A model generated the notes under the pieces. The model was given only the letters and a program-made list of their open reading frames with translations, searched no databases and was not told the DNA's origin. Below are positions 6,686-13,374 of a DNA stretch of 15,417 bases, piece after piece. The position numbers and the translations under genes are program-made. Source of the stretch: an uncultured Flammeovirgaceae bacterium (lineage in GTDB: Bacteria; Bacteroidota; Bacteroidia; Cytophagales; Cyclobacteriaceae); assembly GCA_937138955.1 (NCBI GenBank), contig CAKZPJ010000097.1, forward strand, positions 1-15,417, in the 5' to 3' direction. The number at the start of each line of letters is the position of its first letter. Positions within the stretch are counted from its first letter, which is position 1.

Positions 6686-8869
6686 ATGGCCAAGACCATC
6701 ATCGTATCAAATCGCCTTCCTATTAAAATTTCTCGTAACGAAAAAAAACAATTAGAGTACCAAACCAGTGCGGGAGGATTGGCCACCGGTTTAGGGTCAA
6801 TTTACAAAGAGGGCAATAACTTATGGATTGGCTGGCCTGGACTAGTAAGCAAAAAAAAGGAGGAGAAAAAAGAAATTACGAAGCATATCGGTAAGGAAAG
6901 CATGTTTCCGATATTTTTGACCGAGGATGATATTAGAGACTTCTACGAAGGCTTTAGTAACGAAACGCTCTGGCCCAACTTTCACTACTTTACCCAGTAC
7001 GCTATTTACGAACCCCGACTATGGGAGGCGTACAAGCGAGTGAACCGTAAGTTTGCTGATGAAATTCTAAAAAAAGCCGAACCGGGCGACACGCTCTGGA
7101 TTCACGATTATCAGCTAATGCTGGTGCCTGGTATGCTTCGGGAGGCTCAGCCTGATCTAAGTATTGGCTTCTTTTTGCATATCCCCTTTCCTTCTTACGA
7201 AATTTTCCGGTTATTGCCCTGGCGGCGAGAGTTACTAAATGGCGTGCTGGGGTCTGATTTAGTAGGTTTTCACACCTACGATGATATGCGACACTTCCTT
7301 AGTTCAGCAAGCCGATTGGCAGGATTGAGTAGTTCACAGGGTCAAGTAGTAGTAAATAACCGACAGGTTATGGTGGATTCCTTTCCGATGGGAATTGACT
7401 ACGACAAATATGCCGAAGCCGCTGCTTCTCCTGGGGCATTAGAGAAAGAAGTACACTACCGAATTTCATTAGGCGATCAGAAGCTTATTTTATCTATTGA
7501 CCGATTGGATTACTCCAAAGGAATTCCTCAACGACTGGAAGCGTTTGAGATGTTCTTCGACCGCTATCCGAAGTACCGCGATAAAGTATCACTCATTATG
7601 GTGGTAGTTCCTTCGCGCGACTCAGTGGGGAAATATAAAGAACTGAAGGAAGAAGTAGATCGTCTGGTTGGGCGCATCAATGGAAAGTACGGAAAAATCA
7701 ACTGGACCCCGGTGCATTTTTTCTATCGCTCTTTTCCCCTAGAAGAACTTTCGGCATTTTACCGCATGGCCGATGTGGCGTTAGTTACTCCAATGCGCGA
7801 TGGTATGAATCTGGTCTGCAAAGAGTTTATCGCCAGTAAAATTAATAAAAAGGGGGTATTGATCTTGAGTGAGATGTGCGGAGCTTCTAAAGAACTTTCT
7901 GATGCTATACTGATTAATCCGAACGATACCAACCAATTGGTAGAAGCGATTAATGAGGCGCTGACTATGCCGGAAGAAGAGCAGATTCAGCATAATACCA
8001 ACATGCAGAATTCACTAAAACGTTATAATATTTCCCACTGGGTAAATCTATTTATGAAAAGTTTAACCACAATTAAGGAAACGCAGCGCAGTATGCAAAC
8101 ACGCCATCTAGATGAATTGTCGCAGGAAAAGATGTTGAAAGAATTCAGTAAATCCAACGAACGACTTATTTTCCTTGACTACGACGGAACACTCACCGGC
8201 TTCCACAGTGACCCCCGCGATGCTAAGCCCGACGATGAGCTAAAAGGAATTATGCGGGATTTAGTGAAAGAAGAGAAAAACAAAGTAGTAGTAATAAGTG
8301 GTCGTGATAAAGATACGCTCGGCGGATGGATGGGCGAATTCAACGTAACTCTAATTGCCGAACACGGTATCTGGATGCGCGAAGTAGGTAAAGAGTGGCG
8401 TACAGTAGTACCTATTAATGGTGATTGGAAAAAAGAAATTATGCCAGTTCTGGAAATGTACGTGCAACGTACGCCCGGCTCATTCATCGAGGAAAAGGAT
8501 TTCTCACTGGTTTGGCACTATCGTAAAGTAGAAACGGGCTTGGGTGAGTTACGAACCCGCGAACTGGCCAGTCACCTAAAATATATTTCATCCAACAGTA
8601 ATTTGCAGGTGCTGGATGGCGACCATGTTGTGGAAATTAAAGACCGAGAGGTGAACAAGGGACGAACCGCTCAACAGTGGCTCAACGAAACATCGCACGA
8701 CTTCGTTTTTGCTATTGGCGATGATGCCACCGACGAAGATACCTTCAAGGTAATGCCGGAGGATGCCTACACTATTAAAGTAGGTAGCAAAACCTCCGCC
8801 GCCCGTTTCAATGTTAATTCCTTTAAAGATGTGCGGGCGCTATTAAAAGTAATGATTGCTGAAGGATAA
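6686..8869 (+). CDS. otsAB: Bifunctional trehalose-6-phosphate synthase/phosphatase (OtsA-OtsB fusion)
   Basis: Single cytosolic protein for both steps of trehalose synthesis: UDP-glucose plus glucose-6-phosphate gives trehalose-6-phosphate, which is then dephosphorylated. Residues 1-470 are a GT20 synthase with SNRLP (8-12), GGLATGL (30-36), HDYQLMLVP (140-148), HIPFPS (165-170), RLDYSKG (273-279, carrying the phosphate/UDP-binding Arg and Lys) and DGMNLVCKE (372-380). Residues 490-727 are a HAD phosphatase with nucleophile D498 and D500 in DYDGT, SGR (538-540), NKG (657-659) and GDDATDED (678-685). All catalytic residues of both halves appear intact, so both activities are expected. The order synthase-phosphatase is the usual fused form. 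The gene has its own upstream gap and ends convergent with the helicase. Trehalose protects against osmotic and drying stress; a GH15 glycosidase sits 4.5 kb downstream. Confidence 0.93.
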   Translation: MAKTIIVSNRLPIKISRNEKKQLEYQTSAGGLATGLGSIYKEGNNLWIGWPGLVSKKKEEKKEITKHIGKESMFPIFLTEDDIRDFYEGFSNETLWPNFHYFTQYAIYEPRLWEAYKRVNRKFADEILKKAEPGDTLWIHDYQLMLVPGMLREAQPDLSIGFFLHIPFPSYEIFRLLPWRRELLNGVLGSDLVGFHTYDDMRHFLSSASRLAGLSSSQGQVVVNNRQVMVDSFPMGIDYDKYAEAAASPGALEKEVHYRISLGDQKLILSIDRLDYSKGIPQRLEAFEMFFDRYPKYRDKVSLIMVVVPSRDSVGKYKELKEEVDRLVGRINGKYGKINWTPVHFFYRSFPLEELSAFYRMADVALVTPMRDGMNLVCKEFIASKINKKGVLILSEMCGASKELSDAILINPNDTNQLVEAINEALTMPEEEQIQHNTNMQNSLKRYNISHWVNLFMKSLTTIKETQRSMQTRHLDELSQEKMLKEFSKSNERLIFLDYDGTLTGFHSDPRDAKPDDELKGIMRDLVKEEKNKVVVISGRDKDTLGGWMGEFNVTLIAEHGIWMREVGKEWRTVVPINGDWKKEIMPVLEMYVQRTPGSFIEEKDFSLVWHYRKVETGLGELRTRELASHLKYISSNSNLQVLDGDHVVEIKDREVNKGRTAQQWLNETSHDFVFAIGDDATDEDTFKVMPEDAYTIKVGSKTSAARFNVNSFKDVRALLKVMIAEG

Positions 8870-8883
8870 CTAGGGTAAAGTTA

Positions 8884-8965
8884 TTGAACGATGATTTGCT
8901 CGATGGTTCGATTGTTGAATATAACTCAATTCAATCATTCTCTCATTCACACATTCATTCTCTAC
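8884..8965. repeat. CAATCGA-type repeat, copy 2, and low-complexity DNA between convergent genes
   Basis: The 130-nt gap between the otsAB and helicase 3' ends holds ATGGTTCGATTGTTGAAT (8903-8920), the inverted partner of the repeat at 5734-5751. Next comes a short stem TTGAAT/ATTCAA (8915-8920 with 8929-8934, 8-nt loop) and then a CATTC-rich run (8936-8960). A bidirectional terminator would be expected here, but no strong GC stem with a U-tract is visible on either strand. Confidence 0.45.
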
Positions 8966-8999
8966 TGTTATAAAACTTACCGTAAAGTGATTGGCGAGC

Positions 9000-10409
9000 T
9001 CAGTCCGCGAAAAATTCTTCTCGGAAATTCATAAGAAACAGCTCTTGTTTAGAACGGGTTACGGCCGTGTAGAGCCAACGAAGATACTCCGTATTAAGCC
9101 GCTCATCAGGTAGGTAGCCCTGGTCTACGAATACCGCATCCCACTGACCACCCTGCGACTTGTGGCACGTAAGAGCGTAAGCGTACTTCACTTGAAGAGC
9201 GTTTAAATAAATATCATTTCTGATGGCTTCTTGCTGCTGCTGGCGGGTTTCCTGATCCTGATATTCTTCCAGCACGTGTTGATAGAAGTCGCGGTACTTT
9301 TCTTCTTCCAAAGCTACGCTGGGAGAATGCAAAACATCCAGCATAATTTTGGCATCAAAGGGGGGCTGATCGGGATAATCTAGCAGTTGCAGTTCTAAGT
9401 CGGCGAAGCGTAGCCCATGTTTCTCTTCCAGATTAAAGACTTTCATGATCTCCACAAAATCGCCATTAGCTAAAAAGGAGATGTCACTGTTTTCTTCGGT
9501 GAAAAAATAGTTGTTCTTCACAATCATAAGATAGTCGCCTACTTCCAATTCGTTTTCGTAGAAAAATATTTGGTGACGAATAAACCGGTTATATTGCACC
9601 GATGCTTTATTGGAACGGCAGATTACAGCGGTGTTATCCTTCCCAAACTTATCGTAGGCGTAGCGTAGGCCATCTTCTAGCTTTCTGCCTTCCATGCGGT
9701 ATACATCTGAGAATCCCTTTGTCTTCATCTGAATGCCAAAAGTATCTTGGGTGAGCTGCTTCCGAAGCTGAGTAGCGTTGTTCAAAATACCGGAGTCTTG
9801 CTCCTGTCGCATTACTTCAGTAAGTTCGGTTTCAAAAATATTGAGTCCGTAAAAGTGCTCCAGATGCTCAGCATCCAAGCCTTGACTAAGCGTTTGACCC
9901 ACCGGAGGAAGCTGGGCCGAGTCACCAATGAGCATAAGCCGGTTGGTAGGATGCTCGAATACGTAATCAATCAAATCGGAAAGCAACCCGCTGCGGCTGG
10001 CCCCAATATCGTTGGAAAGCATAGAAGCCTCGTCAATAACGAACAGGGTGTTCTTCTGATAATTTTTTCGTCGCGAAAATTGCAACCTACCTGACCCCGG
10101 ATCGGCTACACGCTGATAAATGATTTTATGAATCGTAAATGCGCTGCGCTCCGAGTAGCCCGCCATCACCTTGGCCGCCCGTCCGGTGGGAGCCATCAGC
10201 ATCAATTTTAGCTCAAACACCGGTAAGGCTTTCACCAGGGCACTCACCACCGAAGTTTTGCCCGTTCCGGCATAGCCTTTCAGCAGTAAAGCGGTTTTTC
10301 GGTCGGCCTTGTGAGCCAGAAAAAGATCAAATAGAGAAAATAAGTTTTGTTGCCCTTCGGTGGGTTGATGAGGAAAATACGAAGCAATAACTTCAGAAGG
10401 CTTAGACAC
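9000..10409 (-). CDS. RecD-like superfamily 1 DNA helicase (AAA ATPase)
   Basis: Predicted ATP-driven 5'-3' DNA helicase of the SF1B/RecD type. Its 469 aa carry Walker A GYAGTGKTS (45-53), motif Ia MAPTGRAAK (72-80), Walker B FVIDEASM (123-130), motif III GDSAQLPPVG (162-171), motif IV Arg in EVMRQE (198-203), motif V ALTCHKSQGGQWD (412-424) and motif VI YTAVTRSKQ (447-455). Residues 400-460 are a UvrD_C_2-type domain. It is much shorter than RecD2 and has no N-terminal extension or RecBC neighbours, so it is a stand-alone helicase. The start is GTG (nt 10409-10407): the first in-frame upstream stop is at 10430-10428 with no ATG between, and the TEGQQNLF segment begins at the expected distance. 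It is convergent with otsAB and lies 162 nt downstream of the M23 gene on the same strand. A role in repair or fork restart is inferred from family. Confidence 0.85.
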   Translation of the reverse strand: MSKPSEVIASYFPHQPTEGQQNLFSLFDLFLAHKADRKTALLLKGYAGTGKTSVVSALVKALPVFELKLMLMAPTGRAAKVMAGYSERSAFTIHKIIYQRVADPGSGRLQFSRRKNYQKNTLFVIDEASMLSNDIGASRSGLLSDLIDYVFEHPTNRLMLIGDSAQLPPVGQTLSQGLDAEHLEHFYGLNIFETELTEVMRQEQDSGILNNATQLRKQLTQDTFGIQMKTKGFSDVYRMEGRKLEDGLRYAYDKFGKDNTAVICRSNKASVQYNRFIRHQIFFYENELEVGDYLMIVKNNYFFTEENSDISFLANGDFVEIMKVFNLEEKHGLRFADLELQLLDYPDQPPFDAKIMLDVLHSPSVALEEEKYRDFYQHVLEEYQDQETRQQQQEAIRNDIYLNALQVKYAYALTCHKSQGGQWDAVFVDQGYLPDERLNTEYLRWLYTAVTRSKQELFLMNFREEFFAD

Positions 10410-10434
10410 AGAGTGAGTGTTGTAGTGTTATGGC

Positions 10435-10449
10435 GACCGTCGCGCGGTT
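10435..10449. repeat. GC-rich mini-hairpin in the helicase leader
   Basis: ACCG (10436-10439) pairs with CGGT (10445-10448) around a TCGCG loop, with a further G-T wobble at 10435/10449. It lies about 26 nt upstream of the helicase GTG on the minus strand and is far more GC-rich than its AT-rich surroundings. It might affect translation of the leader. Confidence 0.25.
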
Positions 10450-10468
10450 CGGGATGTTGTAGATATAG

Positions 10469-10507
10469 TACTTAAGAACACTTAAAGAGGGCAGTTCAAA
10501 TTAAGTG
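10469..10507. promoter_or_regulatory. Cluster of CACTTAA-type boxes upstream of the helicase
   Basis: TACTTAAG (10469-10476) and CACTTAAA (10479-10486) are spaced exactly 10 bp start to start. CACTTAA (10479-10485) is also exactly inverted as TTAAGTG (10501-10507) after a 15-bp spacer. Three related half-sites within 39 bp suggest a regulator binding site or a leader hairpin. No known factor is assigned. Confidence 0.3.
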
Positions 10508-10527
10508 AATGCAGATACTCAACCCCC

Positions 10528-10535
10528 CAAATGTA
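10528..10535 (-). promoter_or_regulatory. Candidate -7 box for the helicase gene
   Basis: The minus strand reads TACATTTG here, a perfect match to TAnnTTTG. The -33 position 19 bp upstream reads GTG rather than TTG, so the promoter is incomplete. It would give a leader of about 110 nt that includes the CACTTAA boxes and the mini-hairpin. Confidence 0.35.
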
Positions 10536-10571
10536 AAAATACAAAATACTATAACACCATAACACTACGCA

Positions 10572-12494
10572 CTAAGAACCAATAGTAGTACTAAATACGT
10601 TTTCATTCCCCACCATATCACGAACTCTCAAAGTTACTTTACCTGCCAATGGTTTAGAATCGTCTAGCCGATCCGACCAGATTAAGTTTCGTTTGTAGTC
10701 GTAGTGCATGAGTAGCCACTCATCATCTACGTAAACTTCGTAAGTGTGAATACCGGAGGTAATGTCTTCAATTTTGAAGCGCAAGCGACTGGAGCTAATA
10801 CTGAGTGGGGTAATTACCGGGGCAATGGTATCTACTTCTAGAATAAAGTCACCAAAGCTACGAGTGCGGAATGAAATATTGTTGTTTTTCCAGTCACCGC
10901 CTTCGTAACCCAAATCGCCTTTGGTATCTATTCGGTATACCGATGTTTTGCTGCGAGGCCCCTCCGGAAACGTCCGGGGTTTTAGCAGCACTTGCATACT
11001 CTGCCGGAGCGGCACATTGCCCTGATGTAGCTTAAACAGCTCTCTACCGGCTTCTATACGATGATCCATTTGAAGAAATAGCGTATCGAATAGTGCTGAC
11101 TTTGGGAAGGTTACATTCATTTGAGGCTGATAAAAGCTGAACGCGCTCCGCGAGGGTACTCGCACTTTAATAGGTAATCTGCTCACATTTCCGCACATAT
11201 CAACCGAATCAGGGATGCCTTGATTAAGATTCCAAAGGTAGACCGCAACATCGTTCACTACGTAAGCGGGAGGCTCTTCAAAAACCCGACGATTAGAAAA
11301 GAAAGTAGCCAGTTTGCGCTGGTAAATTCCTTCTGGATTCTTATCTACTGGAGCAAATAGCTGCAAAATGTTTCCCCGAACATGATAATTCTGAGTAGAA
11401 TACGGCTTGTTGAAGTAGCGAGTATTTAATACTTTGTCTGTTTTGGGTTGGCCTTGCAAAGTGAAATCTACCTGACTTTTATTTCCATTAATATCAGAAA
11501 GCGTAATACTCGCTTGGTGCACCCCATCATCGTTAATAGTGATTTTGCCTTTTTGAGCGTTCGTTTTATAAAATGGCAGAGTATTGCCATCGTCTACGTA
11601 CAGCTTATAAAAAGTGCGGTTTTGGCGGTATCGCTCTTCGTAATTGGTATGGACGTGAATATTTTTGGCTTGAGAGAAAGAGAACTTCTCCATATTACAA
11701 TGAAACTGCGACTGCCCGTCTAACGTCAATTTAGTTTCTTTTACACCGTACACATTTCGTACTCCAGTGGCTTTATCAAAAGCAGCCACTTCTACTCCGA
11801 CAGTGCCCTTCACCGCGATAGGCTCATCTACTACGTATTTACCATTTTTATCCTTTAAGCTAAACTCGAAGCGACCGAACTGCCCATTGATTCGGGCATT
11901 TTCATCTAAGGTAGTCAGCGCAATACGGCGAACGTAGGGACGTACATTATCCACAATTTCTTTAAACCCAAATTTCAATGGGTCCATTGGTAGCTGATTG
12001 GCATCCCGAATCTCAAAGTGCAGGTGTGGCCCCCCCGAAGAGCCAGAGTTTCCAGCTTTACCAATTACGTCACCTCGCTTTACTGCTAACTCATTTTTCT
12101 GCGGAAACAGCTCAATGGTAAATGATTTTTTCTGATACTGAGCCTTCTTGACGTATTCCTGAATCTGATCATTGAATTGGTGAAGGTGGGCGTATACACT
12201 AATGGTTCCGTTGGGATGCTGAATGTAAATAGCGTTGCCGTAACCCCCGTAGGAAATTTTGATACGATTCACAAAACCATCGGCCGTAGCGTGAACCGGA
12301 GAACCAACTACGCCGCCCACTTTAATATCCAGCCCGGCGTGCAAATGAGAGCTACGCAGCTCACAAAAATTACCCGACAGGTAGTTACGTTCGCCCGGTC
12401 GGATGGGAAACAGATAATAATCATCGTTCTCAAAACCCACTGAAGCGAATAATACCGGAACACAAATCAGTATAATAACCCTACTTAATTTCAC
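10572..12494 (-). CDS. Secreted M23 (LytM-type) peptidase with long C-terminal region
   Basis: Predicted periplasmic or surface zinc endopeptidase acting on peptidoglycan cross-bridges. The 640-aa product begins with a signal peptide (charged MKLSR, hydrophobic 6-19, cleavage near residue 20; C11 is not in a lipobox). The M23 core covers about 36-175 with H52-x3-D56 in HLHAGLDI, H103 in YAHLH and H157/H159 in GPHLHFEIRD, so all zinc and catalytic positions are kept and it should be active. About 460 further residues look beta-rich and Ig-like, including a final VDDEW...VRDMVGNEN segment; their function is not recognised and they may bind the wall or a partner. The start is GTG (12494-12492), overlapping the last 14 nt of the upstream FAH gene, which suggests translational coupling. 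An endopeptidase near ftsE and mpl would fit envelope work, but the link is only positional. Confidence 0.85.
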   Translation of the reverse strand: MKLSRVIILICVPVLFASVGFENDDYYLFPIRPGERNYLSGNFCELRSSHLHAGLDIKVGGVVGSPVHATADGFVNRIKISYGGYGNAIYIQHPNGTISVYAHLHQFNDQIQEYVKKAQYQKKSFTIELFPQKNELAVKRGDVIGKAGNSGSSGGPHLHFEIRDANQLPMDPLKFGFKEIVDNVRPYVRRIALTTLDENARINGQFGRFEFSLKDKNGKYVVDEPIAVKGTVGVEVAAFDKATGVRNVYGVKETKLTLDGQSQFHCNMEKFSFSQAKNIHVHTNYEERYRQNRTFYKLYVDDGNTLPFYKTNAQKGKITINDDGVHQASITLSDINGNKSQVDFTLQGQPKTDKVLNTRYFNKPYSTQNYHVRGNILQLFAPVDKNPEGIYQRKLATFFSNRRVFEEPPAYVVNDVAVYLWNLNQGIPDSVDMCGNVSRLPIKVRVPSRSAFSFYQPQMNVTFPKSALFDTLFLQMDHRIEAGRELFKLHQGNVPLRQSMQVLLKPRTFPEGPRSKTSVYRIDTKGDLGYEGGDWKNNNISFRTRSFGDFILEVDTIAPVITPLSISSSRLRFKIEDITSGIHTYEVYVDDEWLLMHYDYKRNLIWSDRLDDSKPLAGKVTLRVRDMVGNENVFSTTIGS

Positions 12495-13092
12495 AAGTCA
12501 ACATTTTTTGTTCTTCAATAAACGCCTCTAGTACATTACCCCGCTGAATTGGACCTACGCCTTTGGGAGTCCCTGTAAATAGAATATCCCCTTTCTTGAG
12601 CGTAATAAACTGCGAAACATAGGCAATCAGCGAATTAATAGTAAATAACATTAAGCTGGTATTCCCCTCTTGCTTCGTTTCACCATCTACTTTTAGGCTA
12701 AAATTTAGGTTCTGTAAATCAGGATACTTTTCTTTAGAAACAAACTCTGAAACCGGAGCTGAACCGTTAAACCCTTTAGCCAGTAACCAGGGCAAGCCTT
12801 TCTCCTTTGCTTTCTGTTGCAAATCTCTTGCCGTGAAGTCAATCCCAATGCCGATGCTGTCGTAATATTTAGCAGCAAACTTCTCCTGAATGTACTTTCC
12901 CGCCTGACTAATCTTGACCAGAATCTCTACTTCGTAATGAATATTTTGAGTGTATTCCGGATAATACAGCGGGTCGTCGTTCCTTAGCAGTGCAGTATCG
13001 GGCTTCATAAAAACTACTGGTTCGTCAGGCCTTTCATTTTTTAGCTCCTCGATATGATCGGTGTAATTGCGCCCAATAGCGATAATTTTCAT
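12481..13092 (-). CDS. Fumarylacetoacetate hydrolase (FAH) family protein
   Basis: Small one-domain FAH-fold enzyme, 203 aa, the size of the FAHD1/YcgM group of acylpyruvate hydrolases and oxaloacetate tautomerases or decarboxylases. The metal site is E54 and E56 in HYEVEIL and D85 in GIDFTARD. The substrate-site Lys is K106 in WLLAKGFNGSAPVS, and the ending FTGTPKGVGPIQRGN (172-186) is typical. MKIIAIGRNYTDHIEEL is the normal N-terminus, so ATG 13092 is secure. It is the first gene of a two-gene minus-strand unit: its TAG lies inside the start of the M23 gene. No aromatic-degradation genes are nearby, so a housekeeping keto-acid role is more likely than tyrosine breakdown, but the exact substrate is unknown. 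Confidence 0.87.
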   Translation of the reverse strand: MKIIAIGRNYTDHIEELKNERPDEPVVFMKPDTALLRNDDPLYYPEYTQNIHYEVEILVKISQAGKYIQEKFAAKYYDSIGIGIDFTARDLQQKAKEKGLPWLLAKGFNGSAPVSEFVSKEKYPDLQNLNFSLKVDGETKQEGNTSLMLFTINSLIAYVSQFITLKKGDILFTGTPKGVGPIQRGNVLEAFIEEQKMLTCEIK

Positions 13093-13374
13093 GGTTTTGA
13101 ATCTTGGTTAGTTATAATTGAAATTGAAGATACCAAATTGGTGAGCATCGTTTTGCTTCTTCCTTTTTCATCGGTAAAAATTAGCACTCTTCGGGCAGAA
13201 AAACCATAAAAATAATTGAAACAACTTTGTCTGGTATCTTACAAGCGTAAGTAAACCCGATAAAATTTTACTATTTACTAGTATAACTGACGTATCGTTT
13301 GAATTTACCCAAGTGCTTCGCTATTATGCACTATATTTCATAAGAGAATTTTCTTAAGTAGTACACAAAATATA
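13093..13374. other. 282-bp divergent gap between FAH and GH15 genes
   Basis: This must hold promoters for both directions. Visible items are the 13132-13142 palindrome, a CTTAC-AAGC-GTAAG hairpin (13238-13251), the palindrome TAAAATTTTA (13261-13270) and two near -7 boxes for GH15: CAACTTTG (13222-13229) and TATATTTC (13332-13339). Each box is one base off TAnnTTTG and lacks a well-spaced TTG. No small gene was recognised. Confidence 0.5.
13132..13142. promoter_or_regulatory. Short palindrome upstream of the FAH gene
   Basis: ACCAA-A-TTGGT is a perfect 11-bp inverted repeat with a one-base centre, 40 bp upstream of the FAH ATG and inside the divergent gap. It could be an operator half-site pair. 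No complete Bacteroidota promoter was found on the minus strand here. Confidence 0.25.

Larger units (their letters stand above)
10416..10573. repeat. Inverted repeat pair bounding the M23-helicase gap
   Basis: GTAGTGTTATGG (10422-10433) and CCATAACACTAC (10557-10568) are perfect 12-bp inverted copies, 123 bp apart. Each arm is itself a doubled octamer: AGTGTTGT-AGTGTTAT (10416-10431) on the left and ATAACACC-ATAACACT (10551-10566) on the right. The right arm ends 4 bp from the M23 stop and the left arm begins 7 bp from the helicase start, so the pair frames almost the whole gap. It may be a small non-autonomous element or a degenerate intergenic repeat. Confidence 0.6.

Noticed and set aside
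8179..8487. Minus-strand 102-aa frame inside otsAB
   Set aside because: It lies opposite the HAD phosphatase domain, is Ser/Pro/Thr rich and matches no family.
9747..10390. Plus-strand frames of 115 and 83 aa opposite the helicase gene
   Set aside because: They are antisense to strongly conserved helicase motifs and have no recognisable domain.
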